A DNA stretch of 64,000 nt. It comes from Alviniconcha marisindica (taxonomy: Eukaryota; Mollusca; Gastropoda; Provannidae). Below the pieces are notes generated by a model. The model was given only the letters and a program-made list of their open reading frames with translations. It had not been told where the DNA came from and ran no database searches. Shown here piece after piece: positions 11,901 through 23,545 of the stretch. The stretch lies in NCBI GenBank assembly GCA_018857735.1, contig JABMCL010001731.1:861001-925000 (forward strand), read 5' to 3'. Each line of letters opens with the position of its first letter. The stretch's first letter is position 1. The position numbers and the translations under genes were made by a program.

Positions 11901-14133
11901 ATCCTGACACCAATCCATTTATCTCCTTATAAAACTGCACAAACATAAAGATGCAGTCATGTCATAAGTCTAGACTGTGATTTCTGGCTCTAAAACAAAT
12001 GTTTATTGTACTGTAGCATATATTACGTAAAATAAACCTCTGTGGTTAGTTGAAAACACTTGTTTGTTGTTCCAAGTGGGAACTCTCCCACTAGTACATG
12101 CATACATGTCTGTTTTTCAGCTAGCTGAGAGTGAAAGTGAGAAACTAGACCTTGTGGACCATATCCAGGCCCTTGAAGAACGTTTACAAGAGCTGACCAC
12201 TTTGTCAGCAGTCGCTGCTCTTGGTGGGAATGCTAAAGATGCAGATAGTGCAGCAAACAAATGTGGAGAACTTCAAGAGACGCTTAAGGCCAAAGATCAC
12301 TACATCCAGCAGATGGAGCGACAGCTGGCAGCAGCACAGGCAGAGTCAAACAAAGTGGTTTGTTCTGGAAGTGTTTTGTGTTAAAGGAACCAGCCATCTT
12401 AGAACATATTTCATCCAATAGATTGAAGAGATCAAAATAAGAAAATTCAATCACGAATTTGTTTGAACATGCTCCCTTGATTTATGTGAATTTTCATATC
12501 TGAGTTTTGCAACCAGTCATTAGTAGGACCAGCTGCACAGAAGAATGACAAGTGTCCAAGCTGGTCAATGGTGCATGCATAGCCATTCTTTCTTCAGGCT
12601 TAAGAAGGACAAGTTCAATGAGGCCACAGTAACCACTAGGCCAGCTGTGACAATTATTGTGTTTTAACAGTCAGATCCAGCTGAACATCATTTGATGCAA
12701 GGATTCTAAAATGAAAATAAAATCAAAGAATTTAAAACAAAATTCTTGATTTTAAGTTGTTGTTTTTAAGGTTCTGGTGTGCTACTTTGAGCAAGCCTGC
12801 CTACCAGGAAGATGGGATTTAAAGTAGTGTTCTTTGTTCTTTTGCACAGTGTGCCAAAAACAACGCGTCATCTGGTTCAGGCATGGGCTGTTTATACCCC
12901 ATATCCCTTTAGGCAAAAAAATAGTTTAGCCACTCTCTACCCTGTGGCAGCCTGATGATCGGTTGTCTGCTATAGCGTGCCACTTAGCCCTGCTTAACAT
13001 GCCTTGATGTGTTGCATAAAATTCTTTTCTTTTTCTCTCTCTTTTTTCCTGCTAGAGAAAAGAGTCTTCTTGGATGAAACACGTTTTGGGAAGGCTTGTT
13101 GCTTGGATGTGTCTCTAACCATATTCTCTGATAGTGAAGATTATGTAGGACATGCTGAGCAAAAGATTCAACGGAAGTTGTGCAGGCTTTCTGTATGTTG
13201 AAGTTTTGTATCCAGTTAGCCCGAACTGGCTTGTGACTGTAGCACAATAACCACAGACCCCTGGTCTATTTATGCCTTGGTGAACATAGCGTGGCCTCTG
13301 CCTCATGAATGCATTGTAAAATATGATAATGCCCATGATGCATTGTGGCTTAGTGACACATTAGAGACAATTCAATTAAGGAGCAAGGTGGGTTTATATT
13401 TCTTTTCTAACCTTATCTTGTTATCTGTCTGACTGTCTGTAGGCCCATGTTCATGCCTGTTTCTATCCCTAACTTTCATCTATCCACCAGTGTAAGTGTC
13501 ACTACGGATATGCCTACCTACCTACCCATCTAAAACCATTGCATTAAAAATATATTTGTTCAGTAGACAAACAGTTGTATGGTTGTTTTATTGTAAAGCT
13601 GTTTCAGAAGGTTTGTGGTTTTGTTCCCTGTATTTCTAATTCTGTTGATCTGGCATAGCAATTGTGACTTTGGCAGAGAGCTCGGTTAAAGAAGAAAGTG
13701 AAAACCCTGACAGCACAACTAAGTGAAGCCAGACAGGAGTCTTCCATTGCCCATCTGGAATACAAGGAACGCAGCGCAAACCTGCAGGACCAGCTTCTCC
13801 AGTCACATGGTAGGATGACTTCAGTTATTTGTTTTTACAGGGCCAGTGTGTGCCTGCAAGAGTATTGCATTGTGTTGGCTGTGTCTGCATGTGTTTACAT
13901 TTTTCTTTTGTTCAGCTTTATAGTCCAGATTTTTCTTGGACACCATAAACATGAAAATTAAAAACAATGGCATGATTAGTATGTGTATATATTAACACTA
14001 GTAGTGGTGCATAACACTGGTAGTGGTACATATCTTTTACAAAACCTTGACCCAACTTCAGGATCATAAATCATATGTGCCAAATTATTGAAACTGAAAG
14101 TTGTATATATATATACAACACACAGACACACAG

Positions 14134-14217
<84 letters not shown>

Positions 14218-15198
14218 ATTCAGTAAGTTCTTATAGTTCAAGTTTTGTATGAATGTAAATACACAAACTTGGTCATATTTTATGTTTTAATGTTTTATGT
14301 TGGCATGTATTCAAGAGAAACAGCAGACCTTTTTTGCATATCAAGAAACCTCATCCTTGGATTTTCTCACTGCTTAAATGAAGTCTTTTAAATGTTGCAT
14401 GATTTCATTCACTATTGAACTCTGTCATTGCCTACCAGTTTTGATGACTGTGGCCTAATTTCAAGTCAAAGGTGTGTCAAAAATTTGAAAACTGCAAGTT
14501 TTTGTTTTTGTTTTGTTATGCAGCTAAATGTGTTTGTCTGTGAGATTTTGTCACTTTCCTTCAAAGTATGTGTGTGATTCCTCTGTTGAGTTCTTCTTCT
14601 TCCATATAGTGTTAAGTCTTTTTTTCTTTCTTTCTTTTTAAGGTTTTACCATGGTTGTGGAGTGGCCAACCTTTTTCTCTGAGTCCTGGTCTAGCAAATA
14701 TTTGTCCTTTTTTGTTGTTTGGTAGCACTATGTGAGTGCTTGATTGTTCTTTTCTGGTTCTTTTCTTTCTGTCTCTGCCTCCTTCCTGCCAGAATATCTG
14801 TTGATCTACTTGTCTGTCTGTATCTGTATGATGTATCTGTCTCTATATTTTTTTCTTCTTCTTTGTTCATTGTTATGATCTCTGTTATTGTTGCCACTGC
14901 ATATGCACCAGAGCATATATATTAAGGGGAAGTCATTTGTTCTTCTTTTTTTTTTGCATAAAAAAAGCAACACTAAATTGGTTAATGTGTTTTTAATAAG
15001 GTCAGCACCAAGCTGCCATCTGCTTTATTTTTGATAGGGTGGATCCATTTGTAGGGAACTATTGACAAAGTTTGAAATGAAGAGGATGCCTTTCAGTGTC
15101 AGCAGTAATTGGATTTTAATGTCCTGTCAAACACACAGGGTCACCTCAGGACAGTCAAACTCTGGTCATAAGCAAATACACATAGTCTAAACTCTTCT

Positions 15199-15279
<81 letters not shown>

Positions 15280-16153
15280 ACCAAGTCAATCTACAAAACC
15301 AATCATTTCGCAAACATAAATCATACATACACAAACATCAGACACAAATTTTCAAAGAGTTAGTCCCTTCAATATTACCTCTGTTAAAAGAACACATAAG
15401 GCTAGGACATGCTGGTATCGTCAACCATTCCGTCTAATTTATTGATACGAGGTTAAAGAAAAATATAAAAAAGGAATGAACAGACACAATATAAAATTAA
15501 AAAATGGTATATAAATGCATAATGGCAAATACCAGTGCCATATGACAGCAAGCTGCTCATACCACCTACCAACTATCATCTCCTAGCTGCTCAACAAGAG
15601 CCATACAAAAAAGCCAAACCCTTAACGAAAACAATTTGAGTTTTCTGAGAGAAAAAAGTCAGGAGCATGGACCATTAGCAGAAAAATGACGTCAGAAAGA
15701 GCAAGAGGACTAGGCAGAAAAAACAAGAGAGGAGATAGGAAAGGGGAATCAAATGACAGCCCTGAGATTCCACACAGGAGGATGACCACACTCCGAGCAT
15801 CGCTTTCCGGCGCCTTCCTCCAAAAGGATGTCGTAAACCAATGCTTGGAGTTTGGAGGGAGACATCAGACATCCCCGGCTTCCCCTTTCAGTGTCAGCTT
15901 AAGATCACTTAATAGTAATAATACATTGATAGGCAGGTACATTGATTTCTTATGATTATTGGCATTCAAAATTAGAGAGCGAAACGAATCCCCCCCCTTC
16001 TCTCTCCAAACAGCAGTAGTTCGGAGATCCTGCTCTGTCTGGCCGTAGTCTGTAATAGATGGGAAGTAACTCTTCCTGACCATGGCTTGGTATTGTCTCT
16101 TATGTGGAACAACAAAAACGTGAGTTGTCTTTCTGTTAGTCCATGGGCCAGGT

Positions 16154-16190
<37 letters not shown>

Positions 16191-19100
16191 TGGGATTTTA
16201 AAACAATGATTTTTTGATAGCTCAGTATGTGTCTTTTCAATATCTGCTTGTCTGCAAGATGAACTACTCGGCTTTTGGGATTATCTGAGATGGTACATAG
16301 CAGTTTACTGAATCGCATGTATTAAAATGGGCGTGCCCCTTACAAATCCCAAACAACAGGCAGCTATATCATTCTTTGGACACACAAAAATACTGCACAT
16401 GCTGGTATCAATGGGTAGTGCTGCTCTTGCGGCTGCTATTGTTTTACCCAGGTGTTGTGGCCTGAATTCCGCGTGAGGGATTAATGAAGCATTAAAAAAG
16501 AAAATTGCGTAATTTTGTACAATGCTCGTGTAAAAATATTGAACAAAAGTGCTTCATTTACCACCAAATGTATCATAGTGACTAAGACAGTCACAGAGAA
16601 TGTTTGATTAACACCTCATTAATGGATGACGTCACGGAATAGAATATACTCAAGTTCAAAAGTTAAGCAACCTTTTACAAAAATGCACATATGTTCAAAC
16701 CTCAATAAACTACTTCCACAAAACTGCTGAAGGTGCTGGCTTATTCACTGGTCTACCACCATTTAACCTGAAATCAGTTTCACAGTACTCTACACCCCAT
16801 GGATAGGCAAGAAACATGCTCTTACCTGTTTTGCCTGTTATATCTGAATAAAACAGTTTAGGGTTAGGAGCCATTAAACTGATGCCACCGGGTGGCACCT
16901 CTGGTTTGGCTTAATCCAGTATGCAACTGCTGGACAGTTTCTAGTATCATCTTGCAGTCAGCAGGCTCTTTGCTATTATGCCAAGAATACAGATGAACAG
17001 CTAGAAAATATTAAAGATATTCACAAAAGTGATTGTCCACACCGTCAGTGATTTGACAAATCATCACTGACTTTCTAAAATTGTTATCTGACTTTGATAA
17101 CAAATTTTATTAAATGCATTACTCTCCATATTTCATACTGCTTATCATTATAGCTTGAGTGTATTTTTCCCAGCCACAGGTACCAAAGCCGGTGCCATAG
17201 AAGGTTCCCAAACCTGAATGTCCCGTGCTTTGAGTGACACTGAATGTCCAGCTTAGACATATATGTCAGCCTCAAACATGAAGCCATCAAGATTCTCAAG
17301 TTCTGGGTATTCTTGATCGTCATCTTCCCTTTTTGGGGCTACTCCACCTGGATTTCAACTAGGTCTTGTGGCATGAAGAAACAGTCTGTCCAGTATACCT
17401 CCCACTTTTCCATTCACAGTATGCAAGCCAGGCCATCTGCTCGAGGAAGGGGTTTTTTAGTTGCCTTAACTGCGGAATATCAAGAGTGCTTGAAAGTTGG
17501 TCCTTTCGATGTGCATTATTAATGCATCTCTGCATGGTGGCATTGTGACTGTTCAACAAAGTTTAGGTGTGTTGACACATTTTGTTGACATCTATCACTT
17601 ATTTACCTCTACAGAGAAGATGCATGGAATGTTCCAGTTTCATAATGTTTCCGTAACGTTGTAATCTCTTTATCTCTAAACGATTCTGCCCATAACATAC
17701 TGAAGATGTACTGAAAATATATGGTCTGGTTGGAAGCTTGCTCTTCAATGGTTTTATGGTCTTTGATGGTTTCCTGGTGTCTTGTCATCCTCTCGAGTGT
17801 AATCTCTCCGACAGGTGGCATGGTAAGTGCTTCTCGAGCAGCCAAGTCGTATCTTGCACCTTCAAAAGGATGTGCTGATCTTGTTTTCTTTTGGTTGTTT
17901 CTTTGACAGAATCCTCAGCTGTTTTTGTCATACATTTGACTAATGTTTTCAACATGTTGTTTCCTTGTTTTCGAGTCTTTTCACAAAAAAGACATCTGTC
18001 ACTGGGCAACATTGTGGTTGCTGACGGATTTGGTGTTCTCGCTTTTTTGAGGATCTTACATCAGTCTCTTCTGATGGGTTCTTTTGTTTCAAAATTCTGC
18101 AGTCATTCATAAAGTAGCGCCCGTGTGTGATTCTCATGCAGATTCGGTATATACTCACATATTTCATCCACCATATCAGGACTGGACCATTGACATGTTT
18201 AAGTTATTTAGTTCTTGGATTTGTATGTCTCATCAAACCCCACAAGGTCACCTCAGGACAAATCACAGTCACAGTTTCTTCACACCAGTTCGAAAAGCAA
18301 GGAACAAGACACAGCAAAAAACTGGCTCACTGTTATACACAGAACACAATCAATAGCAAAACATCCCAGCCAAAACAGTCAATAATTAGCACATTTCACT
18401 ATCCACAATTGCAAAAGATACTTCCAGACATATTCACCTTAACGCATTCAGTACAAAATTAAAGAACAATTGATCAGATCACAACTATGTCTAAATCACC
18501 TGTTTGAGGCACAGTAACACACGTTTTGGTGCCTAGTTATATTCTGCAGGCCCCTCAACATGAGAACCTGCTTAAATCAATTGACTATGGGGAAGCGGAC
18601 CTATTTTATTTCGCAGGCTAACGCGGGAATTCGCTTCAGCCAAGACTAACGCAATTGAAAAGTGTGGAGAGGATTTGGAAAAATGAAGGTGAATGGACCG
18701 GGGAAGCGGAAATTAGGACAAGGAAGAAATTATGGCACTGACTAAGCATACTTGGCTTTTATTCTGACCTACTCCGTGCTTTTAAGGGAAAACATTCGTC
18801 AGTCTGGGTTTTTAAAATAGGGGACCTCAATATTTCTGCGTCCACAGTGCCCAATAACAAGGACACATTTAAGACAAAGAGAAATGGAAAGCAGCAACAT
18901 ATTAAACTGTTCAAACAATAAAATAATATATGGAAATGGCCTTCTTTTGGTTGTTGTTATTGATGTTGTTTAGTTGTTTGTTGTTTTTTAGACCAAAATA
19001 GTTTGTTTCGATTTTGAAGAACTGGGTTTGAGAGTGTCTTTTGAACTTGTAGATGGTTTCAGATGTGTTGAGGCCTGTTGTACATAATTATGATTTGGGA

Positions 19101-19497
19101 AGAATATCATTTTTGGAATTAGAAAATGGCCAGTGTTCATGACAAAGTTTCTGTTTGTTTCTCATGAATTTTCAGTATGTTAGTGTATAAAGTCAAGTTA
19201 TTAGTTCCCTCTCCAACTTCAACAACAAAAAAACTAACAAAAAAACTCTTCTCTGAGGGGAGCATGCCCTTGGACAACCGTAGATGTGATGATGAAGTAG
19301 AGCTTCATGTCCTCGGATGTCGGTTGACATATTAGGGACAAATTGTGACCAATACCGAAGCACGGGTCAGTATTGCTTTGCTTTACGTCCATGGAAACCA
19401 TAAGGCTCGTTAGGACGTAACGACCAGGACGGCCACCTCGACTTTCACACAGCTCCTGAACTCTGAGGTCATGGCGTTTGTGCCTTTGGTCTAATGA

Positions 19498-19553
<56 letters not shown>

Positions 19554-19982
19554 ATTTGTAGTTTTGTTCATTGAGATTTTTTTTCTCCTTTCAATTACAC
19601 AACCTGGCAGCAGCACCAGTGACAGTCAAGTCAGAAAGTCAGTTTGTTGAGCTAGTAGCTAGTGCCCAGCATAAGGAAACGAAACTGGTGTGGCATTCCC
19701 TTCTTTCGGACATGGACATTTCTCCTGGTCAGCTCCGTGCATATGAACGCCTCTCTACAGACCGCCTCTCGCTTTCGAGAACCATCTTTTGTTCAGAACA
19801 AAGCAAATTGTAGTGAAACAGGGCTGTATACCGACTGCAGGATAATGGTGGGAAAGTTAAATTTACATGTCAAAAGGCTCCGCTTTGGTTGAGCTTAACA
19901 AACAAACAATTAATTTATGATTAATGTATTTCCCCTTATTTTTGTCTCACGCTTGTGCCGTTTTGTTTGTGTGTGTGTGGGG

Positions 19983-20019
<37 letters not shown>

Positions 20020-20992
20020 TATTTGTTTATTATTCTTTCTTTGTCTTTTCTTTTTGCCAGCTGACAAACAGTCCATGACAGCGGCAGCACTGGACAGGGA
20101 AGATGACGACAAGGAGTCGTCAAAGTTCAAGGTCATTCTAGATTTGTCTGCCCAAGTGTCAGATCAAGCCGAAAGAATCTCTGAATTGCAGAGGCAGCTG
20201 CAGGAAAGGGACAGAGAAATTGACCAGTTGAAACACGTCACTGCTTCAGCATTGTCTCAAACAGTAAAGTCTGAAAGCACCAGAACTGACCTTTCTGAAC
20301 GGGCTCAAGATGGCTCTAGAAACAAGCTTAAGCAAGGTGTTGGTGGAGCGTTCTGTTCTCAACACAGCAGCAACGTCCAGAATTCTAGAAACGTGACATT
20401 TTCTGGCAGCAAAGCGAGTTCAAGGTCGAATTTCACACCCGTCGAGTCATCTGCGGGGTACAGCAGTGTTCAGATGCAGGGTCAAAGGCCGATATCCAAA
20501 ACGAGTCGTCGAGACGTCAATGGCCCGGTACCGAGAAGCGAACTGATTCTTCAGCGACAGTCCACAGCCCTGTCCGACTCGGACTCGGACTGGGAGGTCA
20601 TGGACACGTCGTCGTCCAAGATCCACAGCGCGCCTGCTCGCATGCGAGTCAAGAGTGCAGCCGCCGTGGCTGAGGACAAGAGCCCGAACAATACAGACAT
20701 CGACAAGTGGAGCGTGGCTATGGATGACAACGACCTGATGTTGACGGCCGAGGAGCAGCTGGCACGAGGAAACAACGGCCGACAGAAGAGGAAGTCTGCC
20801 TTGAAGACCAAACTGGAACGCGAAAGGAATGAACGCGCCAAAGGGTTGATGGGGCCATCGCTGGCTTTCGGGGCGCCCGCTGGCGACCAGATGACGGACA
20901 CCAGCTGCAACAACACCCCGTCAGCCACACCGCGCGCTTCACGCGCAAACTTTGGCCTGACCTCGTCTGACGTCATGTCATTTGCTGTGTGA
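6535..20992 (+). CDS. coiled-coil protein, family not recognised (spliced, 6-7 coding exons)
   Basis: Exons 6535-6653, 7054-7111, 10267-10380, 12121-12354, 13677-13809 and 20061-20992 join with matching phases at every junction. All have GT donors and AG acceptors, and the total is 1590 nt (529 aa plus stop). An extra exon at 19611-19727 also fits in phase (568 aa). The start ATG at 6535 gives a Ser/Asn/Thr-rich N-terminus of about 85 residues. Residues about 88-220 form heptad-rich coiled coil (LKLEQLEKELAESESEKLDL, then QALEERLQELTT). A second coiled coil lies early in the last exon (ELQRQLQERDREIDQLKH). The remainder is Ser-rich and disordered with an acidic SDSDSDWEVMD patch and a basic RQKRKSALKTKLERERNER stretch. 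No signal peptide or membrane segment is seen. A scaffold or cytoskeletal role is possible but is only a guess. Confidence 0.85.
6743..6793 (-). repeat. short dispersed module (copy B), intron 1
   Basis: Matches 3366-3416 and 58193-58245 over about 50 bp, with the CCTTATGGTTTCTGTGGACG and AAGCACCATGTTTACTTAC landmarks. Confidence 0.65.
7054..7111 (+). CDS. coiled-coil gene, coding exon 2
   Basis: The 58-nt exon follows a TTTCTTGCAG acceptor and precedes a GTATGT donor. It completes the split codon from exon 1 and encodes STVAAGASCSKVTPSATVT. An alternative GT inside the exon (7087) would break the frame. Confidence 0.7.
7190..7490 (+). repeat. tRNA-derived SINE in intron 2
   Basis: GTAGTTGTTAGTGC (A-box-like) and GGTTTAAATCC (B-box-like) lie 40 nt apart in a tRNA-like setting. 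The body ends with AGCCTTCTCAAAACATG and GAGATCAAAATAAAA. The same body sequence recurs at 10590-10665, 12378-12475 and 24680-24790, which marks a dispersed family. Confidence 0.65.
8435..8512 (-). repeat. LINE/SINE 3' tail with (TAA)n
   Basis: A (TAA)n run next to GTGTAGCACTATTCTCTGG and GTGCTTTACAAC. On the minus strand this reads as a degenerate form of the 'GTGCTTTGAG...GCGCTATATAA(ATT)n' tail seen better at 63273-63583. Confidence 0.5.
8709..8784. repeat. (CA)n microsatellite
   Basis: A nearly perfect CA run. A second (CA)n lies at 8903-8948, directly at the 3' end of the minus-strand L2-like LINE. Confidence 0.95.
8949..9860 (-). mobile_element. L2-like LINE, 5'-truncated, in intron 3 direction-reversed
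   Basis: On the minus strand 9838-9584 encodes KYVDDTKISDSAPPS (RT motif C) and WMQSNKLKLNTEKTEMMLVG. 9378-9148 encodes RDHATPLLTELHWLPVKYCI and PYLSSSLCTY...RSLRS, the standard C-terminal block of L2/CR1-type LINEs. The order is right, but the part in between is damaged. The 3' end (8949-9020) runs directly into (TG)n. This is a dead copy inside intron 2 of the coiled-coil gene, opposite to it. Confidence 0.85.
10267..10380 (+). CDS. coiled-coil gene, coding exon 3
   Basis: The 114-nt, phase 0-0 exon follows TTTTTTCCAG and ends before GTTTGA. It encodes a Ser/His-rich segment ending in LELKLEQLEKE, where the coiled coil begins. The register continues directly into exon 4. Confidence 0.8.
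10440..10665 (+). repeat. local tandem duplication with SINE body
   Basis: The phrase AGTGACTGTTCTGACTGTCA followed by AATAGTTCATTGTTTAA occurs twice about 73 bp apart. A partial copy of the SINE body of 7380-7490 follows. The stretch from 10666 to 11745 is AT-rich with tRNA-like fragments near 11310-11345 and no coding support. Confidence 0.5.
11746..11904. mobile_element. palindromic MITE-like element
   Basis: GATCCAAACACATAAAAGG at the left is the reverse complement of CCTTTTATGTGTTTGGATC at 11886-11904. An intermediate copy of the right arm ends at 11845, so the right arm is duplicated. A related half occurs at 45265-45310. No internal coding sequence is present, which suits a miniature inverted-repeat element. 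Confidence 0.6.
12121..12354 (+). CDS. coiled-coil gene, coding exon 4
   Basis: The 234-nt, phase 0-0 exon after TGTTTTTCAG encodes 78 residues of leucine-heptad coiled coil. These include LDLVDHIQALEERLQELTT and HYIQQMERQLAAAQAE. The donor is GTGGTT, a weak match. Confidence 0.85.
12378..12475 (+). repeat. SINE body fragment
   Basis: Shares AAAGGAACCAGCC...ACAT and GAGATCAAAATAA with 7380-7490. The region from 12480 to 13676 holds further tRNA-head remnants (minus strand, GGCCTAGTGGTTACTGTGGC at about 12627-12646) but no supported exon. Confidence 0.5.
13677..13809 (+). CDS. coiled-coil gene, coding exon 5
   Basis: The exon follows TTTGGCAG and ends at a GTAGGA donor after one base of a codon. 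It encodes RARLKKKVKTLTAQLSEARQ and further heptads. The 3' phase fits both 19611 and 20061. Confidence 0.85.
14130..14208. repeat. (TA)n microsatellite
   Basis: Long TA run in intron 5 of the coiled-coil gene, preceded by ACACAGACACACA repeats. A second long (TA)n lies at 15203-15277. Between them only AT-rich intron sequence is seen. Confidence 0.95.
16160..16189. repeat. poly(C) tract
   Basis: About 30 consecutive C. Similar homopolymers lie at 19500-19551, 28297-28320 and 40197-40219. Their lengths are unreliable in most sequencing and should not be over-read. Confidence 0.8.
16640..18170 (-). pseudogene. degenerate ORF region, probably transposon-derived
   Basis: Several short minus-strand open segments in different frames follow each other. 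Starting near 18012 they encode LPSDRCLFCEKTRKQ and a Lys-rich helix, then ITLERMTRHQETIKDH near 17800. Next come a segment with LDIPQLRQLKNPFLEQMAWL near 17480 and PPGGISLMAPNPKLFYSD near 16890. The N-terminal CxxC followed by a His/Cys-poor region recalls uncharacterised repeat-associated proteins of molluscs and corals, but no named family was identified. The frames are broken, it lies in intron 5 of the coiled-coil gene on the opposite strand, and no host-gene splice pattern fits. Confidence 0.35.
19275..19475 (+). repeat. solitary SINE-like unit (full copy)
   Basis: Contains GATGATGAAGTAGAGCTTCA, TTGACATATTAGGGACAAAT, TTTACGTCCATGGAAACC, AAGGCTCGTTAGGACG and CACCTCGACTTTCACACAGC in the same order as each unit of the 3980-4935 array. 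Inserted just upstream of the cassette exon. Confidence 0.75.
19611..19727 (+). CDS. probable cassette exon of the coiled-coil gene
   Basis: A pyrimidine-rich tract and CTGGCAG precede a 117-nt open segment that ends at a GTCAGC donor. It begins and ends in the same phase as its neighbours, so inclusion adds exactly 39 residues (VKSESQFVELVASAQHKETK and flanks) without shifting the frame. If the donor is not used, the frame runs on to a stop at 19813 and would give an alternative C-terminus. Inclusion level cannot be judged from DNA. Confidence 0.6.
20061..20992 (+). CDS. coiled-coil gene, last coding exon
   Basis: The exon follows a long pyrimidine tract ending TTTTTGCCAG and completes the codon split in exon 5 as Ala. 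It carries the second coiled coil, a Ser-rich region, the acidic SDSDSDW patch and a C-terminus ending DVMSFAV, with stop TGA at 20990-20992. Base composition and codon use are ordinary for a host exon. Confidence 0.9.
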
Positions 20993-21244
20993 GGGAAACG
21001 GGTTTCCTCAGTAACAACCACACACAGCGTTTGGATCAGGTCATCTTGTACCCTTGTTGCCGACACGCCATCATTGGCCAACAAACAGGGTTGACGGCAC
21101 ATGTCACCGACCGCGCCTTGCTGACGTTTGCTGATAATTGAGTCTGTAGTACCAGAGTAGTTAAAATTACTCTGCAGTGATCTGATACACACATGAGTAT
21201 ATTTACGACGCGCGCACACACACATACACGCGCGCGAGACGTCA

Positions 21245-21247
<3 letters not shown>

Positions 21248-21317
<70 letters not shown>

Positions 21318-21335
21318 TCACACACACACACACAC

Positions 21336-21385
<50 letters not shown>
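21248..21385. repeat. (CA)n microsatellite with interruptions
   Basis: About 135 bp of CA repeats with three interruptions (CTAT at 21315, a missing C near 21337), in the likely 3' UTR of the coiled-coil gene. Confidence 0.95.
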
Positions 21386-21386
<1 letters not shown>

Positions 21387-21623
21387 CCATCATCCGCTGT
21401 GCTGTATTAGGTTATTTCCGATATTGTTTGTGGTCGTTTTCTTAGAACAGTGGACGGGCGATTGTATTTGCATTAGTGACGCAATTTTGGACCGAAAGTC
21501 TATGCTTTAGTATAATACACAAACAAATCTCTCAGTTCAGCTGTATACGCTGTTTCATCAGATGTTTCATCATTCTCTCCAGCTGGTCGTATTGTCTCAC
21601 TCCGAAGATCCGGGGAAACATTA

Positions 21624-21629
21624 AATAAA
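21624..21629 (+). terminator. candidate polyadenylation signal of the coiled-coil gene
   Basis: AATAAA occurs within an (AAAT)n run about 630 nt after the stop. A second AATAAA lies at 21864-21869. Either could serve; the (CA)n tract at 21248-21385 would then be in the 3' UTR. Confidence 0.4.
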
Positions 21630-23266
21630 TAAATAAATAACCTCTTCGACGTAATTTTATATACTTGTTATTAAGGTCTTGTGATTTTGATTTTGACTTT
21701 GGTATCCACGCGAATCTTATGAAAATAATTTTGCGAAGAATGTGGGCAACTAAACAAAATTAACTGTGTGTGGCTTCCGTCTCTTTGTATTATAGTTTAT
21801 TCGGATATACTCAACAAACTGGAGTCCCGCTTTAGCGGAGAATGGCTGAATAACAGAACTGGGAATAAAGATGAGTGCCCAGACTTAATTCCAAAGCACT
21901 TATGTCGCTGACTTCAGAGCTTGGAACCTTATCAGTATTACTGACGCACCAGCTATATGACACATTTGTAAATCGTTATTTAAAACATTAATTTTCACCT
22001 CAGAACTCAGTAGACTCTTTCACAAGTTCTGCATTGTTACTATTGTCCTGCTAAGCTGCGACAAAAGCGGCACACTCTCTGGTCAACTCAAAATGGAATG
22101 TCTCCATTAGGGCGTCTGGGCTTTTCTGTCCGCATTGTTTTCTACAGCGTTAGAAGTGATCGCTTCAATGGCCGTGCCGTCATCGCATCACCTGGTCTGT
22201 GCGCGGTGGGTGCTGCTGGTTTACTAGTCAATGCAGAAAGATGCTCGGAACAACTGGCGCACTCTGCACGAAGAGTTCGGTTATTCGTCTTTCGGTGATC
22301 AGTGCGGAAAAAGAGAGTCTACAATCTCAAACTGATAAGCAAGTAAAACAAGTAAAAAATAAAATAAATGCCAGTGGTACATATGACAGCTTTCCTTCAC
22401 TGTTTTCACTGTTGTAACGCAATTTGGCCTTACAAACATTTGAAAAAACTAGCATTTGTATACGTTAAGGAATATATGTGAAACATCACAAGGTACTGTC
22501 AGACAGAGACAAATAGGTGAAGAAGCTTTGTTGATAGTGTCTTTCTCCGCGTGGCAGGGAAAGGTGGACCATCAAACTAGACAACCTGTACATGCCAGGT
22601 GAAGTTGTGTGCAGTATTATTACCCTTAGTACAGGCCTCACACACGTGGTGCTACACCTTGTTTCGACAGTCTTTGGCTGTTTGCAAATCTGCCTTCATA
22701 CTGATGAGACAAAAAGGGTGTGTGTGTGTGTGTGTCTTGGAGGGGGAAGGGGTGGGAGGGGCATGAGAGAGAGAGGGGGGGGGGGGAGGGAGAGAGAGGT
22801 AATCGCATTGTTTTGTCATGCTTTCACTGGAATTTACTAGACACCAGTGACAATGCATATGTCGTTGAAGTGAGGAAAACCAGGGTAGGTTTCAGGGATG
22901 TAATTCGTCCACTTCTGTTGAAGACTATACGTCTTTGTTATATGCTTACAAACAGGAAACAATTTTGTTGTCGAAATTACAGACATTTCGTTTAGCATTT
23001 AGAAAAATGTGTTGGAAAATGGATCAGTTTAGGCAATCTCAGCGTGCAAAAGCAAGGCAGAACTACAGCTTGATCTCTGTCCGGGACGCCCCGGGACATC
23101 TGACCATGCCTTACTAACAACGTGAGGGCAGGCCCATCTGCCTGTGCTGGTGTCAGGCCATTTTGCCACCCTATATTAGGTGCATGAAACAGAAACGGGT
23201 GTGCCGAATGACTAGTACAAATCCAACTAACCCGTGTGGGCTTTATCCCAGCTTCCAATTTCTTGT

Positions 23267-23382
23267 CATGAAACAGCAGTGAAAAATGCACGCACCACTT
23301 CATCAAAAACAGACCACCACATGGAGCAGTGGTGGTCTGTTTTTGATGAAGTGGTGCGTGCATTTTTCACTGCTGTTTCATG
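23267..23382. repeat. perfect 54-bp inverted repeat (hairpin)
   Basis: 23267-23320 is the exact reverse complement of 23329-23382, with an 8-nt loop (ATGGAGCA). Arms begin CATGAAACAGCAGTG. It would fold into a very stable hairpin as RNA or single-stranded DNA. Confidence 0.95.
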
Positions 23383-23461
23383 ATTTGACCGTGCTGATGA
23401 TGGATCAGTGAGTTGTTTTCCACCGATCAAATGTGTTTCGTCATTAAAGTCTTACCATATA

Positions 23462-23545
<84 letters not shown>

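Noticed and set aside
19500..19551. Poly(C) tract as a regulatory element
   Set aside because: Long homopolymers of this kind occur many times in the window and are commonly mis-sized in sequencing.
20551..21393. 280-codon minus-strand frame
   Set aside because: It is antisense to the last exon of the coiled-coil gene and then runs through a (CA)n tract.
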